Assembly (NCBI GenBank): GCA_028291615.1
Contig: JAQGHM010000279.1
Span: 1 to 45,296, forward strand
DNA length: 45,296 nucleotides
Origin: Phycisphaerales bacterium
Lineage (GTDB): Bacteria; Planctomycetota; Phycisphaerae; Tepidisphaerales; Tepidisphaeraceae
Direction: 5' to 3'
The translations under genes and the position numbers were made by a program. Shown in pieces: positions 25,038 to 34,700 of this stretch; position 1 is the first letter of the stretch, and every line of letters begins with the position of its first letter. The notes beneath the pieces were generated by a model. That model was given only the letters and a program-made list of their open reading frames with translations, had not been told where the DNA came from and made no database searches.

Positions 25038-28000
25038 TCAGTTCCTGGTAATTGTTTCGTGAAGATTCAGGATGGTTCTGGAGACGCTGGTCCAGGCGGC
25101 TAGTTCGATGGGGTCGAGGTCTTTTGTGGCGGGGGCTTCACCGGCACTGGCTAGGGAGGCGGCGGCTTTGGGGTCGGTGGTGTATTGGGACTTGTGTTTG
25201 GCGTAGAGGGCGGTGAGGACCTTGAGCTCTTCGGGTTTGGGGTTGCGGGAGAGGGCGGTGCGCCAGGCGAATTGGAGGCGGTGGTTCAGGTCTTGGCCGC
25301 CTTCGGTCAGGATGCGCTGGGCGAAGACTCTGGCGGCTTCGGTGTAGGTGGGGTCGTTTAGGAGCGTGAGGGCTTGTTGGGGGGTATTGGATCTTGGGCG
25401 TTCGGCGGTGCATTCTTCTCGGCTGGGGGCGTCGAAGTTGGCTAGGCTGGGGTGGAGGAAGCTGCGCTGCCAGTGGGTGTAGAGGCCTCGGCGGTACTCG
25501 TTTTCGCCTTTGTCGTGGACCCAGGTTCTCGTGGGGAAGTTTAGAAACTCCCAGTGGGTGGCGGGCTGGTAGGGTTTGACGCTGGGGCCGCCGATTTGGG
25601 TGGTGAGGAGGCCGGCGACGGACAGGGTGTTGTCGCGGACGAACTCGGCGTCGAGGCGGAAGCGGGCCTGGCGGGCGTAGAGGCGGTTGAAGGGGTCGAT
25701 CTCCTTGAGCTCGGGGGAGGCGTAGCTGGTTTGGCGGTAGGCCTTGGTGGTGACTAGCTGGCGGATCGTGCGCTTGACGTCCCAGTTGTGGTCCTGGAAA
25801 TCGCAGGCGAGGTAGTCGAGAAGCTCGGGGTGGGTGGGCCATTCGCCCTGGCTGCCCAGGTCTTCGAGGGATTTGGAGAGGCCGTTGCCGTAGAAGAGTT
25901 TCCAGAGACGGTTGACGACGACGCGGGCGGTGAGGGGGTTTTCTTTGCTGACGGTCCAGGTTGCGAGGTCCAGGCGAGTTGCGCGGGGAGCTTTATTGCC
26001 GATTGCGGATTGCGAATTGCCAATTGGGGGGAGGAAATGCGGGACGGCTGCCGTCACGATTTCGCCGTTGTCGGTGTTCCAGTTGCCTCTTGGGAGGATG
26101 CGGATGGTCTTGGGGTTTTCGGCGACGGCGATGAGGGATCTTGGCACGGTTTTGAGGAAGTCGTCGCGGGATTTTTCGTTCTTGGCTAGCTGGGCGCGAG
26201 TGGGGTCGAGCAGGGGGGTGATGGAGCGGAAGTGGGCGGCGAGTTTGTCGGCTTGGGCGGCGGTGCGCTTGGCGCGGTCGGTCTTGAGGATCGCGACGAT
26301 CTCTTTGGGGAGTTCCTTGCCTTTGATGGCGCGGATGGGGGGAGGCTCGGTGGTGGCGGATAGTTTGAAGCGGCCCAGAACGTGCTTTTTGCCGGCTTCG
26401 AAGCGGAGGGTGATTGTGAGGAGGGTTTCGTTACCGCCTTCGATGGGAGATTTGGTTTCGAAGACGGCGTAGTGGTCTTCCTTGGTTTGTTCAGCCGTGG
26501 TGGACCAGAGAGTGGTCGCAGGAGAATCGTTAGAAGTCGTGGGTGCGGCGAAGGGGATGGGGGCGTCGCCTTGCGTGGCGGTGAAGCCGGTGAGGACGAA
26601 CTGGCCATCGGCGGCGCGGCCTGCGGGGGTGAGTTTCGTGGGGACTTTTTCGGTGAGCGCGTCGAGACGGAGGGCGGTGATGTTTTTTAGATTCGTTTTG
26701 ACGCGGACGGTGTAGACGTCTTTGTCGGGGACGGTGCGCGTGATGCTGATGATCTGGTCGGCTGCGAACTTGGGGAACGCGCCGGATTGGGCGCTGACGT
26801 CTACCACGGTAAGCGGCGTCCAGTCTGCCGTGCGGTAGTCAGCGAGCGACATCTCCCAAGTTTGCTGGGCGGCGGAAAGCTGCGGCGTCTGAGTGTCGAG
26901 CGTTTTGCGAGTGGCGGCGACTTGCGCTTCGAGGCGGGCGAGCTCGGTGGCCTGCTTGTCGTCGGGGACGGGCATTCCGGGTTCGCGCTTGCCGACGCCT
27001 GGTTCGCGGACGTCGGCGAAGAAGGCGGCCATGGAGTAGAAATCCTTGGCGGTGAACGGGTCAAATTTGTGATCGTGGCACTCGCAGCAGCCCATGGTGG
27101 CGGCCATCCAGACGCTAGCGTAATTGCGGACGCGGTCGGCGTCATATTTGGCGAGGTATTCCTTGGGCTGTGCGCCGCCTTCTTCGGTGGTTTGCAGGAG
27201 GCGGTTGTAACCGGAGGCGACCTTTTGTTGCGTGGTCGCGCTCGGGAGCAGGTCGCCGGCGAGTTGCTCGACGGTGAACTGGTCGAAGGGCATGTTGGTG
27301 TTGAAGGCGTTGATGACCCAGTCGCGGTAGGGGGTGATGTCGCGCGGGGTGTCGGAGTGATAGCCGATCGTGTCGGCGAAGCGGACCAGGTCGAGCCAGT
27401 AGATGGCCATGCGCTCGCCGAAGTGTGGGTTGGCGAGGAGTTGGTCTACTTGGGATTCGTAGGCGTTGGGGGAGGTGTCGTTTAGGAAGGCGTCGACTTG
27501 CGCGGGGGTGGGGGGGAGACCTAGGAGATCGAGGTAGAGGCGGCGGATTAGGGTTTCTTTGGGGGCTTCTTTGGAGAAAGTTAGGTTTTGTTGTTGGAGT
27601 TTTTGCAGGAGGAAGGCGTCTATTGGGGAAACGCTAGCCGCTGAAGCGGCTAGCCCGCTGGAGGGGACCAGGTGTTGGGTGGGCTTGATGTAGGACCAGT
27701 GGCCTTTGAATTGGGCGCCTTGTTCGATCCATTTTTTGAGGACGGCGATTTCTTGGTCGGTGAGGTGTTTGCCGGACTTGGGGTCGGGCATGCGCTCGTC
27801 GTCGTCGGGGGTGATGATGCGCTTGTAGATTTCGGATTGTTCGGGGTGGCCCGGGACGGCGGGGAGGCGGGTCTTTTCGATGGGGGTGAAGAGGCCTTCT
27901 TTGGTGTCGAGGCGGAGGTCAGCTTTTCGCTTGTTCTTGTCGGGGCCGTGACAGAAGAAACAGTTGTCGGAGAGGATCGGACGGACGTCGCGGTTGAAGT

Positions 28001-28097
28001 CGATGGTGGCCGGCAGCGGCGGTTCTGCGGCAATCGCAGGAAGATTTACCACGGAGGCACAAAGGACACAGAGGAGGAGAAGCGGGCGGAATGACAT
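25038..28097 (-). CDS. planctomycete-type cytochrome with DUF1549 and DUF1553
   Basis: 1019 residues. A signal peptide (LLLLCVLCASVVNLPAIA) is followed by a c-type haem site CFFCH at 46-50 in the planctomycete cytochrome C domain (LDTKEGLF). DUF1549 (about 156-370) has SPIDAFLL, LIRRLYLDLLGLPPTP, and FGERMAIYWLDLVRFADTIGYHSD. A second CxxCH occurs in CCECHDHKFDPFTAKDFYSM. DUF1553 (about 710-980) has ENPLTARVVVNRLWKLFYGNGL and HPELLDYLACDF. It is probably a secreted redox or carbohydrate-degradation protein that works with DUF1501. Three inserts come from repeats: the signal peptide, GLAASAAS at 148-155, and IGNSQSAIGN near 692-702. Confidence 0.92.
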   Translation of the reverse strand: MSFRPLLLLCVLCASVVNLPAIAAEPPLPATIDFNRDVRPILSDNCFFCHGPDKNKRKADLRLDTKEGLFTPIEKTRLPAVPGHPEQSEIYKRIITPDDDERMPDPKSGKHLTDQEIAVLKKWIEQGAQFKGHWSYIKPTQHLVPSSGLAASAASVSPIDAFLLQKLQQQNLTFSKEAPKETLIRRLYLDLLGLPPTPAQVDAFLNDTSPNAYESQVDQLLANPHFGERMAIYWLDLVRFADTIGYHSDTPRDITPYRDWVINAFNTNMPFDQFTVEQLAGDLLPSATTQQKVASGYNRLLQTTEEGGAQPKEYLAKYDADRVRNYASVWMAATMGCCECHDHKFDPFTAKDFYSMAAFFADVREPGVGKREPGMPVPDDKQATELARLEAQVAATRKTLDTQTPQLSAAQQTWEMSLADYRTADWTPLTVVDVSAQSGAFPKFAADQIISITRTVPDKDVYTVRVKTNLKNITALRLDALTEKVPTKLTPAGRAADGQFVLTGFTATQGDAPIPFAAPTTSNDSPATTLWSTTAEQTKEDHYAVFETKSPIEGGNETLLTITLRFEAGKKHVLGRFKLSATTEPPPIRAIKGKELPKEIVAILKTDRAKRTAAQADKLAAHFRSITPLLDPTRAQLAKNEKSRDDFLKTVPRSLIAVAENPKTIRILPRGNWNTDNGEIVTAAVPHFLPPIGNSQSAIGNKAPRATRLDLATWTVSKENPLTARVVVNRLWKLFYGNGLSKSLEDLGSQGEWPTHPELLDYLACDFQDHNWDVKRTIRQLVTTKAYRQTSYASPELKEIDPFNRLYARQARFRLDAEFVRDNTLSVAGLLTTQIGGPSVKPYQPATHWEFLNFPTRTWVHDKGENEYRRGLYTHWQRSFLHPSLANFDAPSREECTAERPRSNTPQQALTLLNDPTYTEAARVFAQRILTEGGQDLNHRLQFAWRTALSRNPKPEELKVLTALYAKHKSQYTTDPKAAASLASAGEAPATKDLDPIELAAWTSVSRTILNLHETITRN
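25995..26027. repeat. ATTGCnn heptamer array, copy B (in cytochrome gene)
   Basis: ATTGCCG, ATTGCGG, ATTGCGA, ATTGCCA and a final ATTGG in seven-base register. Minus-strand reading adds IGNSQSAIGN in frame to the cytochrome protein without breaking it. Matches copy A in unit and length. Confidence 0.8.
27633..27654. repeat. in-frame palindromic element, copy 2 (in cytochrome gene)
   Basis: Perfect inverted repeat, arms GCTAGCCGCT and AGCGGCTAGC around GA. It is the exact reverse complement of the xdhB copy and shares the adjoining CCCG. On the minus strand it encodes GLAASAAS in the linker before DUF1549. Confidence 0.85.
28046..28080. repeat. CACGGAGGCACAAAGGACAC-type dispersed repeat forming a signal peptide
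   Basis: The bases spell CCACGGAGGCACAAAGG then ACACAGAGGAGGAG, a motif frequently seen scattered in bacterial genomes. On the minus strand it encodes LLLLCVLCASVVN, the hydrophobic core of the cytochrome's signal peptide. Only one copy is in the window, so its dispersed nature rests on general recollection. Confidence 0.45.
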
Positions 28098-28185
28098 GCG
28101 GCGCGGGCTCCGGTTGTTCGGGGAAGGGTCGCTTGAAGAATAGTATTGGATCGGGGCGGTGGTGTTGAGGAGAATTGCGAGGGGT

Positions 28186-28213
28186 TAGACAAAGGTGCGG
28201 GGGAGGATATTCT
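28186..28213 (+). promoter_or_regulatory. possible sigma70-type promoter for the sugar-isomerase operon
   Basis: TAGACA (28186-28191) is five of six to the -35 consensus; after 16 bases TATTCT (28208-28213) is four of six to the -10. It lies in the 170-base divergent gap, about 54 bases before the chosen ATG. No partner for the minus-strand cytochrome gene was convincing. Confidence 0.35.
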
Positions 28214-28266
28214 CTTTTGCGCGGAGTCAAATCGATCTGAAGCATTCAATGGTTGAGGAGAAGCGT

Positions 28267-29310
28267 ATGGCGGCGGACTATATATTTTCGTTTGGGCCGT
28301 GGAACATCTCTGAGGGGAACGATCCGTTCGGGCCGACGGTTCGGCCGACCGTGACTTGGGCGGACAAGCTGAAGGTGTTCAAGCGGCTCGGCTTTGACGC
28401 GCTGATGTTTCATGATGATGACATCGTGCCGCAGATCGAGGAGAAGTCGTGGCCGCAGATCGAGCGCGAAGCGTGGGAGATGAAGAGGGCGATTGAGGGG
28501 GAGGGGCTGGTGACGGAGGTGACTGCGCCGCGACTCTGGGAGGATGCGCGGACGGTGGACGGGGCGTTCACGAGCAATGATCCAAAGAACCGCCAGTGGG
28601 CGATCGATCGGGCCAAGCGGTGCATCGATATCTCGAACGTGATGGATTGCGGGATCGTGGTGCTGTGGCTGGCGCGCGAGGGGACCTACGTGCGCGAGGC
28701 CAAGCGGGCGATCGATGCGCACACGTGGTTGCTGGAGGCGGTGAACGCGATGCTGGCACACGATCCTAAGATTCGGATTGCGATCGAGCCCAAGCCTAAT
28801 GAGCCGATGGATCATGCTTATATTCCGACGATCGGGCATGCGATCGCGCTGGGGGAGCGGTCGTCGGACCCGAAGCGGGTGGGCGGGTTGATCGAGACGG
28901 CGCATTCGCTGCTGGCTGGGCTTGATCCGTCGGACGATATGGCGTTTGCGCTGGCGTTTAAGAAACTTTGGAGCGTACATCTGAATGATCAGAACGGGCT
29001 GAAGTACGACCAGGATAAATCGTTCGGGGCGGCGAACCTGCGGGTGGCTTGGAACCAGGTTCGGGTGCTGGAAGAGGCGAACTATCCGGCCAGCGGGGGG
29101 ATGGTGGCGTTTGATGTGAAGGCGATGCGGACGCAGAAGGCTGAGGTCGCGACGAAGCATCTTGAGAATAGCCGGCGGATATTCCTTCATCTTTTGGAGA
29201 AGGTGCGGACTTGGGACCGGCGGCTTGAGGAGCAGTATGTTGCGGCTCGGGATTATGAGGGGTTGGAGATGGCTGTCCTGGAGCATCTCATGGGAGTGGG
29301 ACGGAAGTAG
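28267..29310 (+). CDS. xylose-isomerase-like sugar isomerase
   Basis: 347 residues; ATG 28267 is preceded by GGAG at 28256-28259. TIM-barrel aldose isomerase of the actinobacterial XylA type: FSFGPWNISEGNDPFG, H49 and D52 in FHDDDIVP, E174 and K176 in IAIEPKPNEP, E210 and H213 in GLIETAHSLLAGLD, and the metal-binding aspartates in VHLNDQNGLKYDQDKSFG. All main catalytic positions are kept. It converts an aldose such as xylose or rhamnose to the ketose. Slightly shorter than classical XylA (about 390). It heads a + strand group with a kinase-like and an enolase-like gene, so the natural substrate may be a salvage sugar instead of free xylose. Confidence 0.9.
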   Translation: MAADYIFSFGPWNISEGNDPFGPTVRPTVTWADKLKVFKRLGFDALMFHDDDIVPQIEEKSWPQIEREAWEMKRAIEGEGLVTEVTAPRLWEDARTVDGAFTSNDPKNRQWAIDRAKRCIDISNVMDCGIVVLWLAREGTYVREAKRAIDAHTWLLEAVNAMLAHDPKIRIAIEPKPNEPMDHAYIPTIGHAIALGERSSDPKRVGGLIETAHSLLAGLDPSDDMAFALAFKKLWSVHLNDQNGLKYDQDKSFGAANLRVAWNQVRVLEEANYPASGGMVAFDVKAMRTQKAEVATKHLENSRRIFLHLLEKVRTWDRRLEEQYVAARDYEGLEMAVLEHLMGVGRK

Positions 29311-29360
29311 AGATCCTTTTGATTGCGCTTCAGGCACGGGCGGGACGCCCGTGATACGGG

Positions 29361-30380
29361 ATGGCCCAAGAATTGGACATCGAGCGGCCTGGGGCGCTGG
29401 TTGCATATTTGCGCGAGAGCGGGCGGATTGCCGCGGAGGAGACGCCGCGGGTGGAGGTGCTGGCGGGTGGGGTTTCCAACCGTACGGTTTTGGTGGAGCG
29501 CGCGAGCGGCGAATCGTGGGTCGTGAAGCAGGCGCTGGCGAAATTGCGCGTGGCTGTGGATTGGTTCAGTGATCCTCGGCGGATCGAGCGCGAGGCGCTG
29601 GGGCTCAAGTATCTTGCGGAGATTGCGCCGGCCGGGGCGATTACGCCGTTGGTGTTTCAGGATTCGGCGCATCATCTGTTGGCAATGGAGGCGGTGCCGC
29701 GGCCGCATGAGAACTGGAAGACGATGCTGCTGGCGGGGCGGGTGGAGCGGGCGCATGTCGAGCAGTTCGGGCAGCTATTGGGGACCATTCATCGCGGCGG
29801 GTGGGAGCGGCGGGCGGAGACGGGGCAGGTTTTTGGTGATCGGTCGTTTTTCGAGTCGTTGCGGGTTGAGCCTTATTACCTGTATGCGGCGGAGCAGGCG
29901 CCGGAGGCGAAGGGGTTTTTGAAGGAGTTGGTGTTTGAGACTCGATTGCGGCAGTTGACGCTGGTGCATGGGGATTATTCGCCAAAAAATGTTTTGATCG
30001 CTGATGGACGACTCGTGCTGCTGGATCATGAAGTCATTCATTTTGGTGACCCGGCGTTTGACCTTGGGTTTTCGTTGACGCATTTCCTGGCGAAGGGGCA
30101 TCATCTTCGGGCGCATCGGCCGGCATTTGCGGAGGCGGCGCGGGTTTACTGGCGGGCCTATCGCGCGGCGTTGGGAGTGGTGCGGTGGGCGGGGGATCTG
30201 GAGGAGTTTGCGGTTTGGCATACGCTGGGGTGTTTGCTGGCGCGGGTGGCGGGGCGGTCGCCGCTGGAGTATTTGACGGCTGGCGAGCGCGACTGGCAGC
30301 GCGTGGCGGTGGTGGCGATGATGGCGGACGTGCCGGGGAGCGTGGATGAGTTGATCGAGACTTTTTTGGATCGGGAGTGA
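29361..30380 (+). CDS. APH-fold sugar kinase, MTR-kinase-like
   Basis: 339 residues of the aminoglycoside-phosphotransferase fold. Glycine loop AGGVSNRTVLVE (35-46), nucleotide-binding Lys in VVKQALAKLRV, catalytic loop HGDYSPKN (H203, D205, N210), and the metal-binding motif LLDHEVIHFGDPAFD with D222-x-E224. VKQAL(x)RV followed by RIEREAL, and the D-x-E in place of D-x-D, resemble 5-methylthioribose kinase. It probably phosphorylates a sugar or related small alcohol. The stop overlaps the next gene's GTG, so it is translationally coupled to the enolase-like gene. True MtnK identity is not claimed because mtnA and the rest of the pathway are absent. Confidence 0.8.
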   Translation: MAQELDIERPGALVAYLRESGRIAAEETPRVEVLAGGVSNRTVLVERASGESWVVKQALAKLRVAVDWFSDPRRIEREALGLKYLAEIAPAGAITPLVFQDSAHHLLAMEAVPRPHENWKTMLLAGRVERAHVEQFGQLLGTIHRGGWERRAETGQVFGDRSFFESLRVEPYYLYAAEQAPEAKGFLKELVFETRLRQLTLVHGDYSPKNVLIADGRLVLLDHEVIHFGDPAFDLGFSLTHFLAKGHHLRAHRPAFAEAARVYWRAYRAALGVVRWAGDLEEFAVWHTLGCLLARVAGRSPLEYLTAGERDWQRVAVVAMMADVPGSVDELIETFLDRE

Positions 30381-31672
30381 CGCGCGTGGGATTTGTGGAA
30401 CAGGTGCGGGCGATGGAGGTGCTGGATAGCCGCGGCCGGCCGACGGTGAAGGCGCGGGTGCGGCTTGCGGGCGGGGCGGTGGGGAGCGCGTCGGTGCCGT
30501 CCGGCGCATCGACGGGATCGGCAGAGGCGCTGGAATTGCGCGATGGAGATCCAAGGAGATATGGCGGCTTGGGATGTCGGCGGGCGGTGGAGAATGTAAA
30601 TGAGGCGATCGCGGGGGCGCTAGTGGGGAAGGTCTTTGCCGATCAGCAGGCGCTGGATCGCGAGATGATCGAACTCGATGGGACGCCGAACAAGGGGCGG
30701 CTGGGGGCGAATGCGATCCTGGCGGTGTCGATCGCGTTTGCGCGGGCGCTGGCGGCGGCGCGCGAGGTGCCGCTTTGGGAGCAGTTCGCGCGTGTGGTGG
30801 GGACCGAGCCGGCGGTGACGCTGCCGCGGTTGACGGTGAATCTGTTTTCGGGCGGCAAGCACGCGGGCGAAGTGGGTCCGGCGATTCAGGATGTGCTGGT
30901 GGTACCGGCGGCGGCGCGGACGATCGATGAAGGATTGGCGACGGTCTACGCGGTCTATCAGTCGGCCGCGAAGTTGATCCGGCGGAAGTATGGGATGGGA
31001 CCGCTGACAGCGGATGAGGGGGGACTCGCGCCTCCGGTACAGACGGCGGAGGAGTTGCTGGACGATGCGGTGGAATCGATCGTGGAGGCGGGGCTGACGC
31101 CGGGGAGCGACGTCTCCATCTGCGTGGACGTGGCAGCAAGTCATTTCTATCGCGAGGGCCGATATCACCTGGCGAAGGATCGGCCGGGACTGGATAGCTC
31201 GGCGATGATCGAACACCTTGCGCGGTGGGTGGAGCGGTATCCGATCGTCAGCGTGGAGGATGGATTGGCGGAAGAGGATTGGTCGAATTGGCCGGCGTTG
31301 CGGGCGGCGATCGGTTCGCGCGCGCTGGTGGTTGGGGATGATCTGCTCTGCACCAACCCGGCGCGGATTCGCAAGGCGATCGAAGCCGGGGCGGCGGATA
31401 CGCTGTTGCTGAAGGTCAACCAGATTGGCACCCTGAGCGAAGCTGCGGAGGCGTGTCGATTGGCGCGCGCGGCGGGGTGGCGGGTGACGGTCAGCGCGCG
31501 CAGCGGGGAGACGGAAGACAATTGGCTGGCGGACCTAGCGGTCGGTTGGGGCGGGGACCAGATCAAGGTGGGATCTATCACGCAGTCGGAGCGGCTGGTG
31601 AAGTATAACCGGCTCTTGGAGATTGAAGCCGCGACGGGGTTCGGGGTGGTGGCTTGGCCGGCGGAACGTTGA
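30377..31672 (+). CDS. enolase paralogue with substituted catalytic residues
   Basis: 431 residues, full enolase length and fold: EVLDSRGRPTV, SVPSGASTGSAEALELRD and NKGRLGANAILAVS. Metal ligands D251, E294 and D322 are kept, as are E214 (TADEGG), K346 and K397, the general base/acid set. H162 is present. The position equivalent to Glu168 of yeast enolase is D172 (IQDVLV for the usual IQEFM). The His of SHRSGETED is A374 (SARSGETED). Both normally help activate the leaving hydroxyl, so the reaction or substrate may differ from 2-phosphoglycerate dehydration. GTG start overlaps the kinase stop (GTGA). A genuine housekeeping enolase probably lies elsewhere in the genome. Confidence 0.88.
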   Translation: MTRVGFVEQVRAMEVLDSRGRPTVKARVRLAGGAVGSASVPSGASTGSAEALELRDGDPRRYGGLGCRRAVENVNEAIAGALVGKVFADQQALDREMIELDGTPNKGRLGANAILAVSIAFARALAAAREVPLWEQFARVVGTEPAVTLPRLTVNLFSGGKHAGEVGPAIQDVLVVPAAARTIDEGLATVYAVYQSAAKLIRRKYGMGPLTADEGGLAPPVQTAEELLDDAVESIVEAGLTPGSDVSICVDVAASHFYREGRYHLAKDRPGLDSSAMIEHLARWVERYPIVSVEDGLAEEDWSNWPALRAAIGSRALVVGDDLLCTNPARIRKAIEAGAADTLLLKVNQIGTLSEAAEACRLARAAGWRVTVSARSGETEDNWLADLAVGWGGDQIKVGSITQSERLVKYNRLLEIEAATGFGVVAWPAER

Positions 31673-31710
31673 ATGGGGATTCGCTGGGTGTACGGTATAC
31701 TTGGCAGTTC

Positions 31711-34700
31711 ATGTCTTGTCGGTTTTTTGTTTGCTTGCTGATCGTGCTGGGGTGTGGGCCGCTGCTGCGCGCGGAAGAAGGTGGGGAGTTTTTCGAAAAG
31801 AGGATTCGGCCGGTGCTCGTGGCGGAGTGTTACAAATGCCATAGCGCACAGAGCGAGAAGTTGAAAGGGGGGTTGCGGCTGGATACACGGGAGGGGACGC
31901 GCAAGGGTGGGGAATCGGGGAAGCCGGCGGTGGTTCCGGGAGACGAGGCGGCAAGCTCGCTGCTGGAGGCGATCCGTTACGAGAATGCGGATTTGCAGAT
32001 GCCGCCTAAGAAGCAACTCGGGCGAGAGATGGTGGAGGATTTTGCGGCGTGGATACGGATGGGGGCGCCGGACCCCCGGAGCGAGGCGGTGGCGATGACT
32101 CGCGCGGTCGATCCGTTAAAGCATTGGGCATTTCAGCCAGTGCGCGCGGTGGACTTGCCGCGCGTGAAAGATGCTGCCTGGTGCGCGACGCCGATCGATG
32201 CGTTTGTGCTGAGCAAGCTGGAGGCGGCGGGACTGAAGCCGGCTGCGTCGGCAGATCGGAGGACGCTGATCCGGCGAGCGTATTACGATCTGTGGGGACT
32301 GCCGCCGAGTTTTGAAGAGGTAGAGGCTTTTGAGAAGGACGATTCGGCGAACGCATTTGAGAAGGTGGTGGACCATCTCCTTGCGTCGCCGCAGTACGGC
32401 GAGCGGTGGGGCCGCTATTGGCTGGATCTGGCGCGCTATGCGGACACGAAGGGATATGTTTATGGCGATCGCGAGGAGGTGCGATTTGTTCATTCGCACC
32501 ACTATCGCGACTGGGTGATTCGAGCGTTGAACGGAGATATGCCGTACGACCGGTTTGTGAAGCTGCAGATCGCGGCGGACCAGATGGAGGGTTCAAAGAA
32601 TTCGGATTTGGCAGCGATGGGATTTCTCACGCTGGGCCGGCGGTTCCTTGGCGTGATGGAAGACATCCTTGATGATCGGATCGACGTGGTGACGCGCACG
32701 ACGCAAGGGTTGTCGGTGGGATGTGCGCGATGTCACGATCATAAATTCGATCCGATTCCGACGGCGGATTATTACTCGCTATTCGGCGTGTTTGCGGGGA
32801 GCAGCGAGCGGACGGTGCCGCTGGTGGACGGGGCGGATACGACGTCGAAAGAATACGCGGCGTACGAGGCTGAGCTGAAGAAGCGGACCGACGCGCTGGA
32901 GACGGCGCTGGCGAAGAAGCGCGCCGAGGCGGCGGAACGGGCGCGGGCGCGAACGGCGCGTTACCTGTTGGCCGTTCTGGATGCGGAGAAGGTCCCGGAT
33001 GAACTGTTCTACACAAACCGGGACGGAGACGATCTATATCCGGTGATCATCCGGCAGTGGCAGCGATATCTGTTTTCGCAGGCGAAGACGCACTCGCGGG
33101 TGTGGGGACCGTGGATGGAGTTCGCCAAGAGCGGCCGATATTCCAGGCAAGTGAACGAGCGAGTTGGAGAGGCCTTGGCGGCGACGCCACCCAAATCAAT
33201 GCGCGACGTGGCCGAGGTGTACGGGAAGTTACTGCAGCAGGCCGATCAGAAATGGAAGGAGGCGATCAAGGCCAACCCAAAAGCCGAAGCGCTCGACGAT
33301 CCCAATTGGGAAGAGCTTCGGCAGGTGCTTTACGCGGCCGATTCGCCGGAGCGCGTTCCGGAGGGTTCGATTGCGGATCTGGAGATTTATTTCGACGAGG
33401 GGACGCGCGTGCTTTTGTCGAAGCTGCAGATGCAGATTGACAAGTGGAACCTGGAGGCGCCAGGGGCGGCGCCGCAGGCGGTGGTGCTGGTGGATCGACC
33501 GGAGCAGGGGAACCCGCGCGTGTTTCGACGCGGCAATCCAGCGACGCCGGGCGAGGAAGTGCCGCGGCGGTATCTGGGAATTATCACGGGGCCGGACCGG
33601 CGAGCTTTTGAGAAGGGGAGCGGCCGGCTTGAAATGGCCGAGGCGATCGCGAACGCGGAGAATCCGCTCACGGCGCGGGTCATGGTGAACCGGGTTTGGC
33701 AGTGGCACTTCGGGTCGGGGCTGGTAAAGACGCCGAGCGATTTCGGATTGCGGTGCGAGAATCCAAGTCATCCGGAATTGCTGGATTGGCTGGCGGGGCG
33801 GTTCGTGGCAGATGGGTGGTCTCTGAAGAAGCTGCATCGGGTAATCATGCTATCGAGCGTCTATCGGCAGGGGGGTGAGACCGATCCGCGGGGGGCGGCG
33901 GTTGATCCGGAGAATCGACTGCTCGGCCGGTTTGAGGCGCATCGATTGGATTTTGAAGCGTTGCACGATTCGCTGCTGGCAGCGAGCGGGGAAATCGATC
34001 TGAAGGAAGGCGGACGGGCGGCCGAGTTATTTGGCCAAACGGCATCGAAACGCCGGGCGATCTACGGGCGCGTGGATCGACAGTTTCTGCCGGGCGTCTT
34101 TCGCACGTTCGACTTTGCAAACCCCGATCTGCACACGCCCGTGCGCGGCAGCACGACCGTGCCGCAGCAGGCGCTGTTCATGATGAACAGCCCGTTCCTG
34201 GCCGAGCGGGCGCGGGCGCTGGCGGGGCGGAAGGATCTGACCAGCATTGCCGATCCGGCGGTGCGCGTGGGGCGATTGTACGAGATCGTCTACCAGCGGC
34301 GGGCGACGGCGGGGGAAGTGGCAATGGGTGTGGATTACGTGACACGGGCAGCCGCCGAGACCAAGTTGGAGAAACCCAAGCCTGTGCCGACGGCATGGGA
34401 GTATGGATACGGCGAGTTCGATGAAACAATGGGGCGGGTGACCGGGTTTGCGAAGTTGCCGCATTTCACGGGGAGCGCCTGGCAGGGGGGAGGAACTTGG
34501 CCCGATGCGAAGCTCGGGTGGGCACAGTTGACGGCCGACGGCGGGCACGCGGGAAATGACCTGAAGCACGTGGTGGTGCGACGGTGGGTGTCGCCGATCG
34601 ACGGCACAGTTTCGATCGATGGATCGATCGTGCACGCGCATGCGGAGGGGCACGGGATCGTCGCACGGATCGTATCCAGCCGCGGCGGTCAGGTGGCGAT

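Noticed and set aside
28160-28262. Direct repeat GTTGAGGAGAA in the divergent gap as a regulator site
   Set aside because: The second copy is simply the ribosome-binding region of the isomerase gene; two purine-rich matches are not enough for an operator.
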